Positions 32,302 to 39,899 of a stretch of 64,000 bases of DNA are shown in pieces (position 1 is the stretch's first letter; the number at the start of each line of letters is the position of its first letter). The stretch comes from JBBSBL01 sp046330255 (GTDB lineage Bacteria > Actinomycetota > Thermoleophilia > Solirubrobacterales > Solirubrobacteraceae). The notes beneath the pieces were generated by a model, which searched no databases, was not told the origin of the DNA, and saw nothing but the letters and a program-made list of their open reading frames with translations. The stretch is taken from NCBI GenBank assembly GCA_046330255.1, contig JAXLTC010000002.1, positions 124,001 to 188,000 of the forward strand, in the 5' to 3' direction. Made by a program: the position numbers and the translations under genes.

Positions 32302-33494
32302 GGATGCACCTCTCCGCCGATGTCGGTCTCACCGACGCCGATTCCCTCCTCGAGCTCGAGCTTTCGCCTTCGCTCGGGTATGAGCCCCTCGGGCCTGACG
32401 ATCATCATCACGACCAGCAGGAACCCGAAGATGCCGCCCGTGATCTCGGTCGGATCGATGCCGACGCCGAGATCGTCCAGCCAGCCGCTCAGCGTGTCGG
32501 GGATGAACTGGAAGTTGATGTAGGCGAGCACGATCGCCCCGACCACGACGCCCCAGATCGAGCCGAGGCCGCCGAGGATCACCATCGCCAGCACGAAGAT
32601 CGAGAACGAGAACTGGAAGCTGTCCGCGTTGACGGTGTTCTGGTAGCTGGAGAGGAACGCCCCGGCGACGCCGCCGAGCGCCGCACCCGTCGCGTAGGCC
32701 ATGAGCTTGGTGCGCACGAGCGGCACGCCCATGCTCGCGGCCGCGACCTCGTCCTCGCGGACCGCGATCCAGGCGCGCCCGAGGCGGGAGTCCCGCAGGC
32801 GGAAGTTGATGAACAGCGTGATCAGCACGAGGATCAGCGCGACCCAGTACCAGGGGCGCAGGTCGAGCGGCCCGAACTTGTCGAACACGAGCGGGTCGAT
32901 CGGATCGACGGGCGTTATGCCCTGCCTGCCCGCCGTCAGCGGCGCGGTGTTGCCGACCCCGAGCACCGCGTCCATCGCCCCTCCCAGGAGCGGCACCTTC
33001 GCGAGATTGATCGAGTCGCCGTTGAGCGCGAACACGCGGATGATCTCACCGAAGGCGAGCGTCACGATCGCGATGTAGTCGCCGCGCAGGCGCAGCGTCG
33101 GCAGGCCGATGATGATGCCGCCCAGCGCCGCGACGACCGCCGCGACGATCGCGACGATCAGCCAGCTCATGTGGATGCCGGGCAGGGTCTCGGCGACCCC
33201 GGAGACGCCGAAGTGGATGTCGGAGTTGGCGAAGAACCCCGAGGCGAGCCAGCCCAGCGCGTAGGAGCCGATCGCGTAGAAGGCCACGTACCCGAGGTCG
33301 AGCAGCCCGGCGAAGCCGACCACGATGTTCAGGCCCAGCGCCATCATCACATAGGTCAGCGCGGTGATCGCGAAGTCCGTGGTCCCGTCGGTGGGCGGCA
33401 GCAGCAGCGGGAGGATCGCCGCGAACGCAAGCACGATCACGAACAGCGCGATCTGCGCCGGACGGTTCTGGAGCGCCCCGCGCGCCGCGCTCAT
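32298..33494 (-). CDS. livM: Branched-chain amino-acid ABC transporter permease LivM
   Basis: A 398-residue permease with about ten membrane helices. The family segments GYVAFYAIGSYALGWLAS, GLPTLRLRGDYIAIVTLAFGEIIR and the EAA-like loop RDSRLGRAWIAVREDEVAAASMGV are clear. The C-terminal RPEGLIPERRRKLE is usual. It has a roughly 60-residue insertion-like loop in the middle (LAKVPLLGGAMDAVLG to DKFGPLDLRPWYW) that is common in actinobacterial LivM. ATG 33494 overlaps the livH stop. Confidence 0.95.
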   Translation of the reverse strand: MSAARGALQNRPAQIALFVIVLAFAAILPLLLPPTDGTTDFAITALTYVMMALGLNIVVGFAGLLDLGYVAFYAIGSYALGWLASGFFANSDIHFGVSGVAETLPGIHMSWLIVAIVAAVVAALGGIIIGLPTLRLRGDYIAIVTLAFGEIIRVFALNGDSINLAKVPLLGGAMDAVLGVGNTAPLTAGRQGITPVDPIDPLVFDKFGPLDLRPWYWVALILVLITLFINFRLRDSRLGRAWIAVREDEVAAASMGVPLVRTKLMAYATGAALGGVAGAFLSSYQNTVNADSFQFSFSIFVLAMVILGGLGSIWGVVVGAIVLAYINFQFIPDTLSGWLDDLGVGIDPTEITGGIFGFLLVVMMIVRPEGLIPERRRKLELEEGIGVGETDIGGEVHP

Positions 33495-34558
33495 CCGGCC
33501 TCCCTCGTCTCCTCGCCGAGCAGGCCCTGCGGGCGGAACACCATCACGAGCACCAGGTAGCCGAATACCACGGCCGCCGTCCACTCGCCGCCGAACCGGT
33601 TGTCGGATATCTGCCCGATCACGCCGATGATCAGGGCGCCGAGGACGGCGCCGCGCAGGTTGCCGATCCCGCCCATCACCGCGGCGGTGAACGCGAGCAG
33701 GCCGGCCTGGAAGCCCGAGAAGAACCAGACGTTCGTCTGGTAGAGGGCGGACACGAGGCCGGCCGCGCCCGCGAGCAGGCCGCCGAGCAGGAACGTCAGC
33801 GCGATCGTCGTGTCGACGTTGATGCCCATCAGCTTCGCCGCCTCCGGGTCCTGGGCGGTGGCCCGCATCGCGCGGCCCAGGCGGCTGCGCGCGATGAACG
33901 TGGTCAGCGCGATCACGAGCGGAATCGTCACCGCGAACGCGAGCACGTCGGCGTTGTGGATCTCGATGCCGCCGATCGAGAACACGACGTGCTGCGCGTT
34001 GATCACGTCGTCGACGCTGCGCGGCGAGCCGCCGAGCCACAGCAGGCCGACGTTCTGGAGGATGAACGAGAAGCCCACCGCCGTGATCAGCGGCGCGAGC
34101 TTGGGCGCGTTGCGCAGGGTCCGGTAGCCGACCCGCTCGATCATCACGTTGAGCGCGCCGCAGACGAGCATCGAGACGATCATCGAGAGCAGGAGCGCCA
34201 GCACCAGGACGGGGACGCTGGTGCCGAGTCCGACGCCCAGCACGACGCTCCAGAACTGGTAGGCGACGAACGACCCGAGCATGAACAGGTCGCCGTGCGC
34301 GAAGTTGATCAGCTCGATGATCCCGTAGACGAGCGTGTAGCCGAGCGCGATCAGCGCGATGATCGCGCCGTTCGAGAGCCCGGCCACGAGGTTGTTGCCG
34401 AGGCGGACGAGGTTGCCGTCCTGCGAGAGGTCCTGGATCCCGAACGCGACGGGAAGGATCAGCAGGGCGGCGATCAGCCCCCAGCGGTTCAGGAAGGCGC
34501 GCACCGCCGCCATCGACCGGGAGCCGGCGGCGGGCGCGGAGATGGATGCGGCTTCCAT
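33491..34558 (-). CDS. livH: Branched-chain amino-acid ABC transporter permease LivH
   Basis: A 355-residue permease with about eight helices. It shows NGAIIALIALGYTLVYGIIELINFAHGDLFMLG, the SRLGRAMRATAQDPEAAKLMGI coupling loop and FRPQGLLGE at the end. The first 15 residues (EAASISAPAAGSRS) are not family-like; ATG 34513 is an alternative start. It follows livK after a 66-base gap that contains a strong hairpin. Confidence 0.95.
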   Translation of the reverse strand: MEAASISAPAAGSRSMAAVRAFLNRWGLIAALLILPVAFGIQDLSQDGNLVRLGNNLVAGLSNGAIIALIALGYTLVYGIIELINFAHGDLFMLGSFVAYQFWSVVLGVGLGTSVPVLVLALLLSMIVSMLVCGALNVMIERVGYRTLRNAPKLAPLITAVGFSFILQNVGLLWLGGSPRSVDDVINAQHVVFSIGGIEIHNADVLAFAVTIPLVIALTTFIARSRLGRAMRATAQDPEAAKLMGINVDTTIALTFLLGGLLAGAAGLVSALYQTNVWFFSGFQAGLLAFTAAVMGGIGNLRGAVLGALIIGVIGQISDNRFGGEWTAAVVFGYLVLVMVFRPQGLLGEETREAG

Positions 34559-34578
34559 CGGGTGGCGGAAACCCCCGC

Positions 34579-34610
34579 GGGGCGGGACGGCCGGCAGGCC
34601 GCCCCGCCCC
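34579..34610 (-). promoter_or_regulatory. Intercistronic hairpin between livK and livH
   Basis: On the minus-strand RNA, GGGGCGGGGCGGCC pairs with GGCCGUCCCGCCCC around a UGCC loop: 14 pairs including one G-U that would be an A-C mismatch on the other strand. No U tract follows. It probably protects the livK 3' end or attenuates readthrough, so the binding protein exceeds the membrane subunits. Confidence 0.75.
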
Positions 34611-34624
34611 GGTGGGTCAGGCGC

Positions 34625-35857
34625 TCAGCCCTGCGCCTTGATGGCCTTCTCGAACGTGAGCTGGCCGTTCTTGATCGTGTAGATCCCGTAGTCGGTCAAC
34701 GATGTGTCGCCGTTCTTGTCGATCGAGTACGTCCCCAGGACCGACTTGTAGTTCTGGATCTTGAACGCCTCGTCGATGACTGCCTGGCGGTCGTTGCCCT
34801 TGTCCCCGGCCGCCTTGATCGAGTGCAGGACCAGATCCATGGCGGCGTAGCCGTAGATCGCGTAGGGATCGGGGAGCTTGCCGCTGCCGCCCGCCAGGTC
34901 GCTCAGCACCTTCTGGCCCGCCGGCGGGTAGCTCTTCGGGTCGAGCGTCGCGACCGAGACCTGGACGCGCGGCGCGATGCTCGCCGGGATGCCGCCCTTG
35001 GCCGGGTTCGTGAACGCCGCCTCGGCCACGCCGTCGGGACCGTAGAGCTTCGCGTTCGGGTCCGCCGCCGCGACGTCCTTGTACACCTGCACGCCGTTCT
35101 GGTCGGTGGTGCCGCTGAACATGAAGCAGCTGGACTTGATCTGCGCGGCCTGCGAGCGGTAGTTCGAGGCCTTCGGGTCGATGCCCTCGTTGCCGTCGAC
35201 CTTGATGCCCTGCTTGGCCGCGTCGCCCTCGACGACCTTCGCGAGGCCGGCGCCGTAGACGCTCTTGTCGTTGAGGATGTACAGCGACGTGCAGCCGTCC
35301 TGCTTCATCAGCGTCGCCAGCGCGGCGCCCTGGATCGTGTCGCGCGGGACCACGCGCACGTAGGTGCGCTTGCCGGTCGGGTAGTACTTGGCCGGCTCGC
35401 CCTTGTCGGCGCCCGGTCCGGTGGTCGTGAGACCGACCGCGGTGTTCGATGGCGACACCGTGAGGATCCCGGCCTGGTTGAGGATCGGGATCGAGACCGC
35501 GCTCGCGCCCGAGTTGAACTCGCCGATGTAGGCGATCGTGCTCTCGTCCGACGCCGCCGTGCGGGCGTTCTTCGAGACCTGGCCCGGATCCCACGTTCCG
35601 GCCGAGGCCGTCGAGTCGTCGAGCGACTTGTAGCTGATGTTGAACTGGTTGACCTTGCCCCCGGCCTGCGAGAGGCGGAGCTTGGCGCCGCTGATCACGG
35701 CCAGGTTCTGGACGCGCGAGGCGCCCTGGAGCGGCAGGCTGGAGTAGACCGTGAGGTCCTTGTTGCCGGAACCGCCGCTGCTGCTGCTGCCACCGCAGGC
35801 GGCGACACCGATGGCCAGCGCGGCGAGGGCCGCGATGGCGAAGACACGAATCCGCAC
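34625..35857 (-). CDS. livK: Branched-chain amino-acid binding lipoprotein LivK
   Basis: A 410-residue exported binding protein of the Leu/Ile/Val receptor family. A signal peptide ends in the lipobox AIGVAAC at about Cys21, so the mature protein is lipid-anchored. Conserved landmarks are LTVYSSLPLQG, YIGEFNSGASAVSIPILNQAGIL and VLGTYSIDKNGDTSLTDYGIY. The GTG start is supported by GGAGGGAG at good spacing, one of the strongest ribosome-binding sites in the window. It is first in the livKHMGF operon. The exact ligand cannot be deduced. Confidence 0.95.
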   Translation of the reverse strand: MRIRVFAIAALAALAIGVAACGGSSSSGGSGNKDLTVYSSLPLQGASRVQNLAVISGAKLRLSQAGGKVNQFNISYKSLDDSTASAGTWDPGQVSKNARTAASDESTIAYIGEFNSGASAVSIPILNQAGILTVSPSNTAVGLTTTGPGADKGEPAKYYPTGKRTYVRVVPRDTIQGAALATLMKQDGCTSLYILNDKSVYGAGLAKVVEGDAAKQGIKVDGNEGIDPKASNYRSQAAQIKSSCFMFSGTTDQNGVQVYKDVAAADPNAKLYGPDGVAEAAFTNPAKGGIPASIAPRVQVSVATLDPKSYPPAGQKVLSDLAGGSGKLPDPYAIYGYAAMDLVLHSIKAAGDKGNDRQAVIDEAFKIQNYKSVLGTYSIDKNGDTSLTDYGIYTIKNGQLTFEKAIKAQG

Positions 35858-35912
35858 GAATCTCCCTCCGAAGTTGATGGCGGACGACGCCTTTTTGACG
35901 ACGTGCGGCGGC

Positions 35913-35918
35913 ATCCTA
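35913..35918 (-). promoter_or_regulatory. Candidate -10 hexamer of the liv operon
   Basis: TAGGAT on the minus strand, preceded by GGT, lies about 55 bases before the livK start and downstream of the preceding gene's stop, giving a leader of about 50 bases with a strong ribosome-binding site. Confidence 0.5.
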
Positions 35919-35939
35919 ACCGCATCGGGAGACGACCGC

Positions 35940-37181
35940 TCAAGCGCCCTCGGTGGCAGCCCCGAGGCGCACGGGCACGAGCCGTCCGCGGCGCACCACA
36001 TATCCCGCGTAGGCGGTGAGCGTCGAGTCGCCCGCGCGGTCGATCGAATAGGAGCCGAGCACCGAGCGCGGCCGATCGGTCGCGAAGAACGCGCGCACCA
36101 CCGCGCGGCGGCGGTTGCCGTCCTCCCCCGCCCGACGGATCGCGTCCAGGACCACGCGCATCGCCTCGTAGCCGAACGCCGCGCCGGCCTGGGGCTCGCG
36201 GCCGTAGGCGCGCCGGAAGGCGGCGCGGAAGCGGCGGTCGGAGGCGGGCAGGGCGGCGGCCGGCAGCGCGGGGCTCGCGATCCGGGCCCCCTCGGCCCCC
36301 GGGCCCAGCCTGGCCGCAACGGCGGGCTGGGCCAACTGCGAGGAGCCGAAGAGCGCGAGCCTCGAGTCCACCGCGCGAGCCGCCGCGAACATCGACGCCG
36401 CCCCTGCCTGGGCGGACCCCGCGAACAGCAGCGCGTCGGCCCGCGAGGAGGCGGCCGCGCGGGCGACGTCCCCCCAGTCGGCACGGCCCGGCGCCACGGA
36501 CTGGGAGCCGGCCAACGCGATCCCGTGCGCGCGCAACCGCGCGCTCACGGCGGACACGACACTCGTGCCGTCCGTCTCGCCGCCGTCGACGAGGTAGGCG
36601 GAGCGCACCCCGGCGCGCGCCATCCAGGACGCGATCGCCGCGCCCTCGACCGAGTCGGAGGGCACGACGCGGCCGAACGTCCGGCCGGAGCGCTCGTTGG
36701 GGTAGTACTTCTCGGGCGAGCCGGGGAAGGCGCTGTCAGCGCGGGTCAGCGCGACCGCCCCGGCGCCGGGGCTCACCTGCAGTATCCCGGCCTGGTTGAG
36801 CAGCGGCAGCGCGACCGCGGTCGCGCCCGAGCTGCTGCCGCCGAGGTAGGCGATGGTCCTGGGGTCGCCGGCGGCCCGGCGCGCGTTCTGGGAGACGATC
36901 GCCGGGTTCCAACGGACGGCGCCGAGTCCCGAATCGTCGAGCACGCGCAGCCGCACCCGCCAGCGACCGGCGCGACCGCGGGCCTGCGCGAGCGCGAGCC
37001 GCTCGGCCGCGACGAGGTCCTCGGCGCCCGGGCGGTCGACTCCGCGCAGCGGCGCGCCCGAGTAGACCGTGAGCGAGCGGCCCGGAACCGCGTAGCCCCG
37101 CTCGCCGGCCGCGGCGCCGCAGCCCGCGGCCGCCGCCGCGAAGACGACGGCGGCTGCGCAGAGCGGTCGGGCGAGTCGCAC
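35940..37181 (-). CDS. Second branched-chain-type ABC substrate-binding lipoprotein
   Basis: A 413-residue exported paralogue of LivK. The signal peptide (residues 4-20, Ala-rich) ends in a lipobox-like AAAGC. Matching segments are LTVYSGAPLRG, TIAYLGGSSSGATAVALPLLNQAGIL and VLGSYSIDRAGDSTLTAYAGY. It is much richer in Ala and Arg than LivK and has diverged strongly, so the ligand probably differs. It lies immediately upstream of livK, consistent with tandem duplication, and may share the same permeases. GTG 37181 places the signal peptide at the start. Confidence 0.88.
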   Translation of the reverse strand: MRLARPLCAAAVVFAAAAAGCGAAAGERGYAVPGRSLTVYSGAPLRGVDRPGAEDLVAAERLALAQARGRAGRWRVRLRVLDDSGLGAVRWNPAIVSQNARRAAGDPRTIAYLGGSSSGATAVALPLLNQAGILQVSPGAGAVALTRADSAFPGSPEKYYPNERSGRTFGRVVPSDSVEGAAIASWMARAGVRSAYLVDGGETDGTSVVSAVSARLRAHGIALAGSQSVAPGRADWGDVARAAASSRADALLFAGSAQAGAASMFAAARAVDSRLALFGSSQLAQPAVAARLGPGAEGARIASPALPAAALPASDRRFRAAFRRAYGREPQAGAAFGYEAMRVVLDAIRRAGEDGNRRRAVVRAFFATDRPRSVLGSYSIDRAGDSTLTAYAGYVVRRGRLVPVRLGAATEGA

Positions 37182-37267
37182 GGTGGGTTGCGGCGCCCGC
37201 CGGCGGGGCGGGTCGCGGGTCGCGGTTCGCGGCGATTCTAGGCGGGACCGCGTGGCGGCCGTTGAGC

Positions 37268-37273
37268 TACCTT
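37268..37273 (+). promoter_or_regulatory. -10 hexamer of small lipoprotein gene
   Basis: TACCTT ends eight bases before the ATG at 37282, predicting a leaderless mRNA. Confidence 0.5.
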
Positions 37274-37281
37274 TCGCCGCC

Positions 37282-37593
37282 ATGCGCCGCGCGCTCGCCC
37301 CGCTCGCCCTCGCCGCCGTGCTGCTCGCGGGCTGCGGCGCGAAGCCCGGAGCGCTCCCGAACGGAGCCGCCAGCGACACGCTCACCGCCGGCCAGCGGCA
37401 GGCGCGCATGCAGTTGCTTCAGCAGAACGGCGGCCTGAACGACCGCGAGCTGGCAAAGCTGTGCCCGGCGCTCTACCCGCGGGACTTCGAGACCGCCAAG
37501 AAGTACAAGGACATCCGGGCGAAGCAGAAGCTCAAGAAGACGACCTTCCCGGCCGCGGACCGAGCGCTGGCCAAGCGCGCGGGCTGCCGCTGA
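37282..37593 (+). CDS. Small predicted lipoprotein
   Basis: A 103-residue protein with a signal peptide and lipobox LLAGC (Cys near residue 19). The mature part is hydrophilic and helical, with CPALYPRDFETAKKYKDI and a final Cys, suggesting one disulfide. I recognise no domain. ATG 37282 places the signal sequence at the N-terminus and fits the leaderless promoter. The phosphofructokinase gene starts 19 bases after its stop, so both may be on one transcript although their functions seem unrelated. Confidence 0.75.
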   Translation: MRRALAPLALAAVLLAGCGAKPGALPNGAASDTLTAGQRQARMQLLQQNGGLNDRELAKLCPALYPRDFETAKKYKDIRAKQKLKKTTFPAADRALAKRAGCR

Positions 37594-37612
37594 GCGCGGG
37601 GACGGCGGGCTC

Positions 37613-38650
37613 GTGCGGGTGGGGATGCTCACCGCGGGCGGCGACTGCCCGGGGCTCAACGCGGTGATCCGCGCCGCGACTCGGCGCCTGCTGCGCCACG
37701 GCCACGAGCCGATCGGCCTGCGCCGCGGCTACCGCGGCCTGGCCGAGCACGAGTGGATGCCGCTCGACGAGCGAGCGGTCTCCGGCCTGCTGCCGGTGGG
37801 TGGGACGATCCTCTCCACCTCGAGCTTCGACCCGTGTCGCGAGCCGGCGGGACTCGAGCGCGTGAGCGAGTGGCAGCGCCGCGACCCGCTCGACGCCGTG
37901 ATCGCGATCGGCGGCGAGCACACGATGATGATCACCCGCAGCCTGCACGAGCGGGTCGGCCTGCCCGTGGTCGGCGTGCCGAAGACGATCGACAACGACG
38001 TGACGGGCACCGACTTCACGTTCGGGTTCGACACGGCCGTGCAGATCGCCACGGACGCCATCGACCGCCTGCACACCACCGCCGAGTCCCACGACCGCGT
38101 GATGGTGGTCGAGGTCATGGGACGCAATGTCGGCTGGATCGCGCTGTTCGCGGGCATCGCGGGGGGCGCCGACGGGATCCTGATCCCCGAGGTCGCGCAG
38201 ACGGTCGAGGAGCTCGCCGCGGGAATCGAGGCTCGGCACCGCCGCGGCAAGAACTTCTCGATCATCGTGGTCTCCGAGGGTGCCGAGCTCGCGTTCGCGG
38301 GCGGCGAGCGGCGCACCGTGCGGGCCTCCGACGAGCGCGACGAGTACGGCTACGAGCGCCTCGGAGGCATCGGCCCCGCGCTCGCGACCGAGCTCGAGCG
38401 CCTGACTGGGTACGACTCGCGCGTCACGACCCTGGGACACGTCCAGCGTGGGGGAACGCCCACGGCCCGCGACCGGATCCTCGCGACCCGCTACGGCGTC
38501 AAGGCGGCGGAGATGGTCGTCGCGGGCGAGTTCGGCCGCATGGCGGCGCTGCGCGGCGCGGAGATGGAGAGCGTCCCGCTCGGCGAGGTCGAGGGCGTGA
38601 AGTCCGTCGACCTGTCCTACCTCGAGATCGCGCGCACGTTCTTCGGGTAG
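37613..38650 (+). CDS. pfkA: 6-phosphofructokinase with atypical phosphoryl-donor residues
   Basis: A 345-residue glycolytic enzyme phosphorylating fructose 6-phosphate. GGDCPGLN at 9-16, PKTIDND with the catalytic Asp127, MGRNVGW near 168, SEGAELA and the GHVQRGGTPTARDR substrate loop are intact. The donor-specificity positions are unusual: the GGDGS/T loop reads GGEHT (His at the position of Gly104 of E. coli) and residue 124 is Lys instead of Gly. Lys124 occurs in pyrophosphate-dependent and group III actinobacterial enzymes. ATP versus pyrophosphate use therefore cannot be predicted. GTG start, no strong ribosome-binding site. Confidence 0.92.
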   Translation: MRVGMLTAGGDCPGLNAVIRAATRRLLRHGHEPIGLRRGYRGLAEHEWMPLDERAVSGLLPVGGTILSTSSFDPCREPAGLERVSEWQRRDPLDAVIAIGGEHTMMITRSLHERVGLPVVGVPKTIDNDVTGTDFTFGFDTAVQIATDAIDRLHTTAESHDRVMVVEVMGRNVGWIALFAGIAGGADGILIPEVAQTVEELAAGIEARHRRGKNFSIIVVSEGAELAFAGGERRTVRASDERDEYGYERLGGIGPALATELERLTGYDSRVTTLGHVQRGGTPTARDRILATRYGVKAAEMVVAGEFGRMAALRGAEMESVPLGEVEGVKSVDLSYLEIARTFFG

Positions 38651-38744
38651 GGCCGCGGTCGGGCCGGCGGGCCGCGACGACATCGGGGAAGGGGCGCGGG
38701 CGCCCGCCTCAATGCGCGGGGTTCCCCGGCGCCCGAGAAGCACT

Positions 38745-38807
38745 CGGCTGCGATTGTGGTCGCCTGGCGAGCGAGATCGCAGCCGGATGGGCCGGAGCGT
38801 CCGCTCC
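38745..38807. terminator. Nested hairpins between convergent pfkA and small membrane gene
   Basis: CGGCTGCGAT (38745-38754) pairs perfectly with ATCGCAGCCG (38776-38785), with an inner TCGC/GCGA stem in the loop; GGAGCG-TC-CGCTCC follows at 38794-38807. They lie in the middle of the 226-base gap between two convergent genes. Nothing else recognisable was found in 38651-38876. A bidirectional terminator is likely; a structured RNA is the alternative. Confidence 0.5.
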
Positions 38808-38876
38808 GCGTCCAGGCGAGGCCGGCCCCGGCGCGCCGCCCTTCCCGGCGGTCGTTCGCCCGGCCGCCCGCGGCCC

Positions 38877-39053
38877 CTACGCGTCGCGCTCGTCGTCCTG
38901 GTGCCCGGGCAGCGACGGGAGCATGTGCGCGACGACAGCGGCCACCAGGACCATCACGATCACGATCAGGAACGCGTCGAAGGACTTGATGCCCAGCGCC
39001 CAGAGGACGATCCAGATGCTGAGCCCCGCCGTTGCGGTGATCACCACGCCCAT
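38877..39053 (-). CDS. 58-residue single-TM or two-TM membrane protein
   Basis: A short frame encoding MGVVITATAGLSIWIVLWAL, a GIKSFDAF link, a second hydrophobic run LIVIVMVLVAAVVAHML and an acidic tail ending in DDERDA. Codon third positions are GC-rich as in real genes here, and the two clean hydrophobic helices argue for coding. I do not recognise the family. It lies 60 bases downstream of trpA on the same strand and could be the last gene of the trpFBA transcript. Confidence 0.7.
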   Translation of the reverse strand: MGVVITATAGLSIWIVLWALGIKSFDAFLIVIVMVLVAAVVAHMLPSLPGHQDDERDA

Positions 39054-39113
39054 GTGGCCGCAAGCCTAGATGATCGCCCACCCGGTCGCCCCGCGCCCGC
39101 CGGGGCGCGCCCG

Positions 39114-39899
39114 CTAGCGCAGCGCGGCGGCCAGCTCGCGCACCAGGGCCCCGACCGCCGCGGGGGGGTCCGCGGCCTCCGCCGCGGCGCGCACCAGCCT
39201 GCTGCCGACGATCACGCCGTCCGCCCCGGCGTCGGCTGCGGCGGCGGCCTGCTCGGGCGTCGAGATGCCGAACCCGACCGCGACCGGCACGTCCGTGCCG
39301 GCGGAGGCGCGCTCGAGCACGTCCCGCAGGCCGCCGCCGAGCGCCGCGCGCTCCCCGGTCGTACCGGACAGCGACACGGTGTAGAGGAAGCCGCGCGCGC
39401 GAGCGCCGATCTCCGCGAGGCGGTCGTCGGGCGTGGTCGGAGCGACCAGCGGGACGAGCGCGATCCCGCGCGCGTCGCACGCCTCGAGCAGGGCGCCGGC
39501 CTCCTCGAGCGGGAGGTCGGGGACGATCAGGCCGCTCACCCCCGCCTTTGCGAGCACGCCGGCGAAGTCATCCACCCCGCGCGCCAGGATCAGGTTGGCG
39601 TAGCACATGACCACGACCGGCACGCGTCGCGCCAGGCCCGCCGCGAGCTCCAGCGTCGAGCCGACCGTCGCCCCTGCGGCCAGGGCGGCGGTTCCGGCCG
39701 CCTGGATCACGGGACCGTCGGCGAGGGGGTCCGAGAACGGCACGCCGAGCTCGACCAGGTCGGCCCCGGCGTCGGCGTAGGCCTCGCCGATCGCGCGCGA
39801 GGCGTCCGGGTCGGGAAAGCCGCCCATCAGGTAGGGCATCAGCGCGGCGCGCTTGCCCGAGCTCGCAAACGCCGCGGCGATCCGCTCCGGCCCGGTCAT
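39114..39899 (-). CDS. trpA: Tryptophan synthase alpha subunit
   Basis: A 261-residue TIM-barrel subunit that cleaves indole-3-glycerol phosphate to indole and glyceraldehyde 3-phosphate. The catalytic acids lie in VELGVPFSDPLADGPVIQ and near the start (LMGGFPDPD); the phosphate-binding segments GFGIST and GVIVGSRL are near the end. Its ATG overlaps the trpB stop as ATGA, ensuring coupled synthesis of the two subunits that channel indole. Confidence 0.96.
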   Translation of the reverse strand: MTGPERIAAAFASSGKRAALMPYLMGGFPDPDASRAIGEAYADAGADLVELGVPFSDPLADGPVIQAAGTAALAAGATVGSTLELAAGLARRVPVVVMCYANLILARGVDDFAGVLAKAGVSGLIVPDLPLEEAGALLEACDARGIALVPLVAPTTPDDRLAEIGARARGFLYTVSLSGTTGERAALGGGLRDVLERASAGTDVPVAVGFGISTPEQAAAAADAGADGVIVGSRLVRAAAEAADPPAAVGALVRELAAALR

